Shown: positions 61,309 to 64,000 of the stretch, in pieces
Position numbering within the stretch: the stretch's first letter is position 1
Layout of the letters: every line of letters starts with the position of its first letter
Source: Gp1-AA122 sp035631655
GTDB lineage: Bacteria; Acidobacteriota; Terriglobia; Terriglobales; Acidobacteriaceae
Direction of reading: 5' to 3'
DNA: 64,000 nt
Assembly: GCA_035631655.1 (NCBI GenBank)
Contig: DASQIH010000221.1
Coordinates: 1 to 64,000 of the forward strand
Translations under genes and position numbers: made by a program
Notes under the pieces: generated by a model
The model's input: the letters and a program-made list of their open reading frames with translations, nothing else
What the model was told of the DNA's origin: nothing
Databases searched by the model: none

Positions 61309-61609
61309 AGGTTGTGGATGGGGCCTCGGACGGAGGCCAAGCTCGGGCACCCTCCGATTGGTTGAAACGATGTTACGCGCGGAAAATTGGGTCGCGAAAT
61401 TGATTGTTTTTATGGAGGCGATAAGCGCAGCCTATTTGGCAGCGGTTATCGAGGTGAATCCGAGAGCTAGCAATAACGCTTTCAAGCACTTACGCGAACT
61501 CAACCGACACTGCTCTGCTCCGCTGGACATCCCCGCCCAATCGCTGCCGCATCTGAGCAACGGCGGAGGGGGGCAGGGTCACTGTTCGCGTCATGGGAGC
61601 ACAATCGAT
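61309..61609. other. Divergent promoter region
   Basis: This 301-base gap separates the LysR gene (minus) and the M48 protease gene (plus). It contains a GGCCTC-GGACG-GAGGCC hairpin (61322-61338) and TTGAAACGAT (61362-61371), which matches ten bases of the operator-like site at 30779-30788 in reverse. No gene is seen. Confidence 0.45.
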
Positions 61610-63097
61610 ATGAACAACAAAAGCACGTTAGCGATAAGAGTATTGGCCATTCTTCTGGTGTGCCTCATGGTGGTTCCAGGCTGGCCGGCGACGCCCAGGT
61701 CGAGTCCCGAGCTGCCGGACCCGGGGACTGTGGCCGGAATCAGCAAGCAGCAGCAGGAACAACTAGGCCTCAAGGCGATGGGCGAGGTCTACCAGCAATT
61801 TCCCGTGTTGCCCGATTCCAGTGCTGTGACGCAGTACGTGCAGCAATTGGGAAGAAAGCTAGTCACGGTTATCCCACAGGACGGGTCGTGGCCTTATCAG
61901 TTCCATGTCATTCCGGAAAAAGACATCAATGCATTCGCGCTGCCCGGGGGACCGATATTCATCAACATCGGCACGATTACTGCTGCGGATAACGAAGCCG
62001 AACTTGCCGGCGTCATGGCCCACGAGATGTCGCACGTGTACATGCAACACTCGGTGAAGCAGGCGTCCAAGGAATCCGTCGCCCAGGTGGTTCTGGGCGT
62101 TCTCGGTGGAGTGCTGCCGGGAGGTACGGCTGGCAATCTGGCTCGCTTAGGCATACAGATTGGCGCGGGCACGATGTTCTTGAAGTACTCCCGCGGTGAC
62201 GAAGCGCAGGCCGACGCAGTGGGCGCGATCATCATGTACAAGGCGGGGTACAACCCACGCGCTATGGCTGAGTTTTTCCAGAAGCTCGAAAGGGAAGGCG
62301 GCAGCGGCGGTCCACAATTCCTCAGCGACCACCCCAATCCGGGCAACCGCGTCGCGGCCGTGGATAAAGAGATTGCTAACTGGCCGCCCAAGAACTTCCA
62401 GTCCAACAGCCCGAACTTTGCCAGCGCGAAGCAGCAGGCGACGGGCGTGAAGGCGTATACCGCCCAGGAGATTCAGGCGGGTGCGAAACAAGGGGTTTGG
62501 GCGCAGCAAAATCGCAAGAATGGCGCAATTCCCCCCAACGTGCCTGCTCCTTCCGGAAGCAGCGGAGGGGATGGCGGCAGCGCCAGCCTGGGCAATGTGG
62601 GCTGGGATCAAGTCAAGCCCAGCGGCAAGTTCAAAGAGTTGCAGAGCGATGTTCTGAACATTTCCTATCCCGACAACTGGCAGGCGGGCAACGACCAGAG
62701 CTCGGGTGGGATCACGATCGCGCCCCAGGCCGGCGTCGGGCAGGGCGCGGTCGCTTACGGCGTGGTGATCGGCGGGGGCCAGGATCAGAATGCCAATTCC
62801 CTCGACCAGGCCACCGAGGATCTGGTTCAGAGTTTGCAGCAGTCGAATCCCGGCCTGCAGGCATCGGGAAATCCGCAGCCTATTCGGGTTAACGGAATGG
62901 AGGGCCGGTCGGTGACTCTGAAGGGGAACTCGCCTATCGAGAAGAATGGGAAGCCAGAGCCCGAACGGGATTGGCTGGTGACTGTGCCACGCCCCCAAGG
63001 CGGTTTGATCTATCTTGTTTTCATCGCTCCAGAAAATGACTTCAGCAGATTAAGCTCGACTTACGACAAAATACTGAATAGTCTGCAGCTCAAGTAA
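61610..63097 (+). CDS. Secreted M48-family metalloprotease
   Basis: A 495-residue exported zinc protease. ATG 61610, with GGGAG 10 bases upstream, starts a signal peptide (MNNKSTLAIRVLAILLVCLM); the longer open frame from 61259 overlaps the LysR gene. The zinc site is HEMSH with a third ligand Glu in GDEAQADAVG, and the SDHPNPGNRV segment is typical of the BepA/LoiP-type M48 group. A C-terminal beta domain of about 150 residues (YPDNWQAGNDQSSGG) follows a Gln/Gly linker. It probably degrades misfolded outer-membrane proteins in the periplasm. Confidence 0.9.
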   Translation: MNNKSTLAIRVLAILLVCLMVVPGWPATPRSSPELPDPGTVAGISKQQQEQLGLKAMGEVYQQFPVLPDSSAVTQYVQQLGRKLVTVIPQDGSWPYQFHVIPEKDINAFALPGGPIFINIGTITAADNEAELAGVMAHEMSHVYMQHSVKQASKESVAQVVLGVLGGVLPGGTAGNLARLGIQIGAGTMFLKYSRGDEAQADAVGAIIMYKAGYNPRAMAEFFQKLEREGGSGGPQFLSDHPNPGNRVAAVDKEIANWPPKNFQSNSPNFASAKQQATGVKAYTAQEIQAGAKQGVWAQQNRKNGAIPPNVPAPSGSSGGDGGSASLGNVGWDQVKPSGKFKELQSDVLNISYPDNWQAGNDQSSGGITIAPQAGVGQGAVAYGVVIGGGQDQNANSLDQATEDLVQSLQQSNPGLQASGNPQPIRVNGMEGRSVTLKGNSPIEKNGKPEPERDWLVTVPRPQGGLIYLVFIAPENDFSRLSSTYDKILNSLQLK

Positions 63098-63195
63098 GCT
63101 CCCGTTCTCGTCAGCGTTGTTTTCTACACCTTCCCGATTTTCCCCGCATCCAATGCTTCAGAAATTAGAATGTTTGGTGTAGCCAAGGTTCCACA

Positions 63196-64000
63196 GTGCG
63201 CGCACAAATCAAACTCGGGCGAATCGCCGGGATCGAGATTGGCCTCCACTACAGTTGGTTCATCATCGCAGTACTGATCACCATGACGCTTGTCGATCAC
63301 TTTCACACGGTGGTGCCCGGATGGAGTCCGGTCGCGCTCTGGTCGGTGGCGGTGATCACCGGGCTGCTGTTCTTCGCTGCGCTGCTGGCGCATGAGTTGG
63401 CGCACTCTGTCCTGGCCAAAGCACGGGGACTGCGCGTGCGTGCTATCACGCTGTTTGCCTTGGGCGGAGTCTCGCAGATCGAATCGGAGGCATCTGACGC
63501 CAAATCAGAATTCTGGATTGCCTTTGTTGGTCCTCTCACCAGTGCTGTTATCGGCCTGATTTTCCTTGCCATCGCAAGTGCAACCGGCTGGCGGCTTGGC
63601 CAGGAACCGAGTACCCCAGTGGCTGCGGTGTTGTATTGGCTGGGTTATATCAACCTGATGCTGGCAGCTTTCAACATGATTCCCGGCTATCCGCTGGACG
63701 GTGGCCGTGTGTTGCGCGCGGTTACCTGGTGGATCACCGGCAATGCCGATCGCTCCACACGGATTGCCGCGCAGGTCGGACAGGTTGTCGCCCTTCTTTT
63801 TATCATTTCGGGCTTAATACAATTTTTTGTTGGTAAGAACTTCGGTGCGTTGTGGATCGCATTCATCGGCTGGTTCCTGCTGGATGCCTCGCGGAGCAGC
63901 TACATTCAAATCGAGTTGATGTCGGGCTTACGCGATCGTCGAGTTGCCGATATCATGGAACGTGATTGCGGAACCGTGGAGTCCCACCTGAGCCTGCAGG
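63196..64000 (+). CDS. M50 site-2-type intramembrane protease, cut by window edge
   Basis: At least 268 residues of an integral-membrane zinc protease. GTG 63196 is the only start after an in-frame stop at 63166 and has AAGG 7 bases upstream. The active site is AHELAH in the second helix, with the second zinc motif NMIPGYPLDGGRV. After about six helices the visible end (RDRRVADIMERDCGTVE) is the start of a CBS domain pair. It resembles SpoIVFB/CBS-type rhomboid-independent proteases that cut membrane-bound regulators. The 3' end lies outside the window. Confidence 0.92.
   Translation, partial: MRAQIKLGRIAGIEIGLHYSWFIIAVLITMTLVDHFHTVVPGWSPVALWSVAVITGLLFFAALLAHELAHSVLAKARGLRVRAITLFALGGVSQIESEASDAKSEFWIAFVGPLTSAVIGLIFLAIASATGWRLGQEPSTPVAAVLYWLGYINLMLAAFNMIPGYPLDGGRVLRAVTWWITGNADRSTRIAAQVGQVVALLFIISGLIQFFVGKNFGALWIAFIGWFLLDASRSSYIQIELMSGLRDRRVADIMERDCGTVESHLSLQ

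Noticed and set aside
61259..61609. N-terminal extension of the M48 protease frame
   Set aside because: It overlaps the LysR gene on the other strand; the signal peptide and ribosome site fix the start at 61610.

Overview
The window looks like chromosomal DNA of a free-living member of the Acidobacteriota (Terriglobia-like). This is inferred, not proven. The GC-rich DNA is packed with short dispersed palindromes, many secreted repeat-rich proteins, Hanks-type kinases with TPR tails, CRTAC1/UnbV proteins and orphan MacB-type permeases. That mix is typical of soil acidobacteria. No rRNA, tRNA, CRISPR, integrase or transposase gene was seen.

Layout. 0-17 kb is a surface and secretome zone: a PilZ protein, a Gly/Ser-rich OmpA-like protein, a 1904-residue secreted protein with Asp-box repeats, a (TPNIx)15 tract and Ig-like domains, a kinase-TPR receptor, a cupredoxin-like protein and several low-complexity exported proteins. 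17-22 kb holds a pseudouridine synthase, rhodanese, PAP2 phosphatase, Crp/Fnr regulator, receiver-PilZ protein and amidase. 22.4-30.7 kb is a cluster of three very large genes: a membrane-anchored pentaheme cytochrome with TPRs, a CRTAC1-type FG-GAP/UnbV protein, and a TPR/FG-GAP/UnbV protein with a long unknown tail. 30.8-37.5 kb has an APC permease, a GH2 exo-glucosaminidase-like enzyme and a PpiD-like chaperone. A 30-base motif with a LacI-type operator core is shared between the permease upstream region and the region upstream of the GH2 and PpiD-like genes. 37.6-42.4 kb is metabolic: MalQ, hemerythrin, 3-hydroxyacyl-CoA dehydrogenase and a MidA methyltransferase.

42.6-44.5 kb is a compact three-gene operon. 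Two related small membrane proteins overlap by ATGA, followed by a secreted protein that appears to start at CTG. I could not assign it to a described system, and it is my best candidate for something new. 44.5-49.4 kb has a tandem pair of MacB/FtsX permeases, a fibronectin-III protein and a DUF2911-TPR protein. 49.5-52.2 kb is aceE. 52.7-54.2 kb is an Amt-family protein in which the first twin-histidine is Gln, translationally coupled to a 59-residue membrane protein. 54.3-56.4 kb is a Ser/Thr kinase and PP2C phosphatase pair. 56.5-61.3 kb is a porin, small membrane protein and APC permease operon below a LysR regulator. The right edge holds an M48 protease and the start of an M50 site-2-type protease.

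A second theme is the dispersed palindromes. They fill intergenic gaps, and in at least four places they run into reading frames: the C-terminus of the cytochrome, the N-terminus of its neighbour, the middle of the MidA gene and the C-terminus of the LysR gene.
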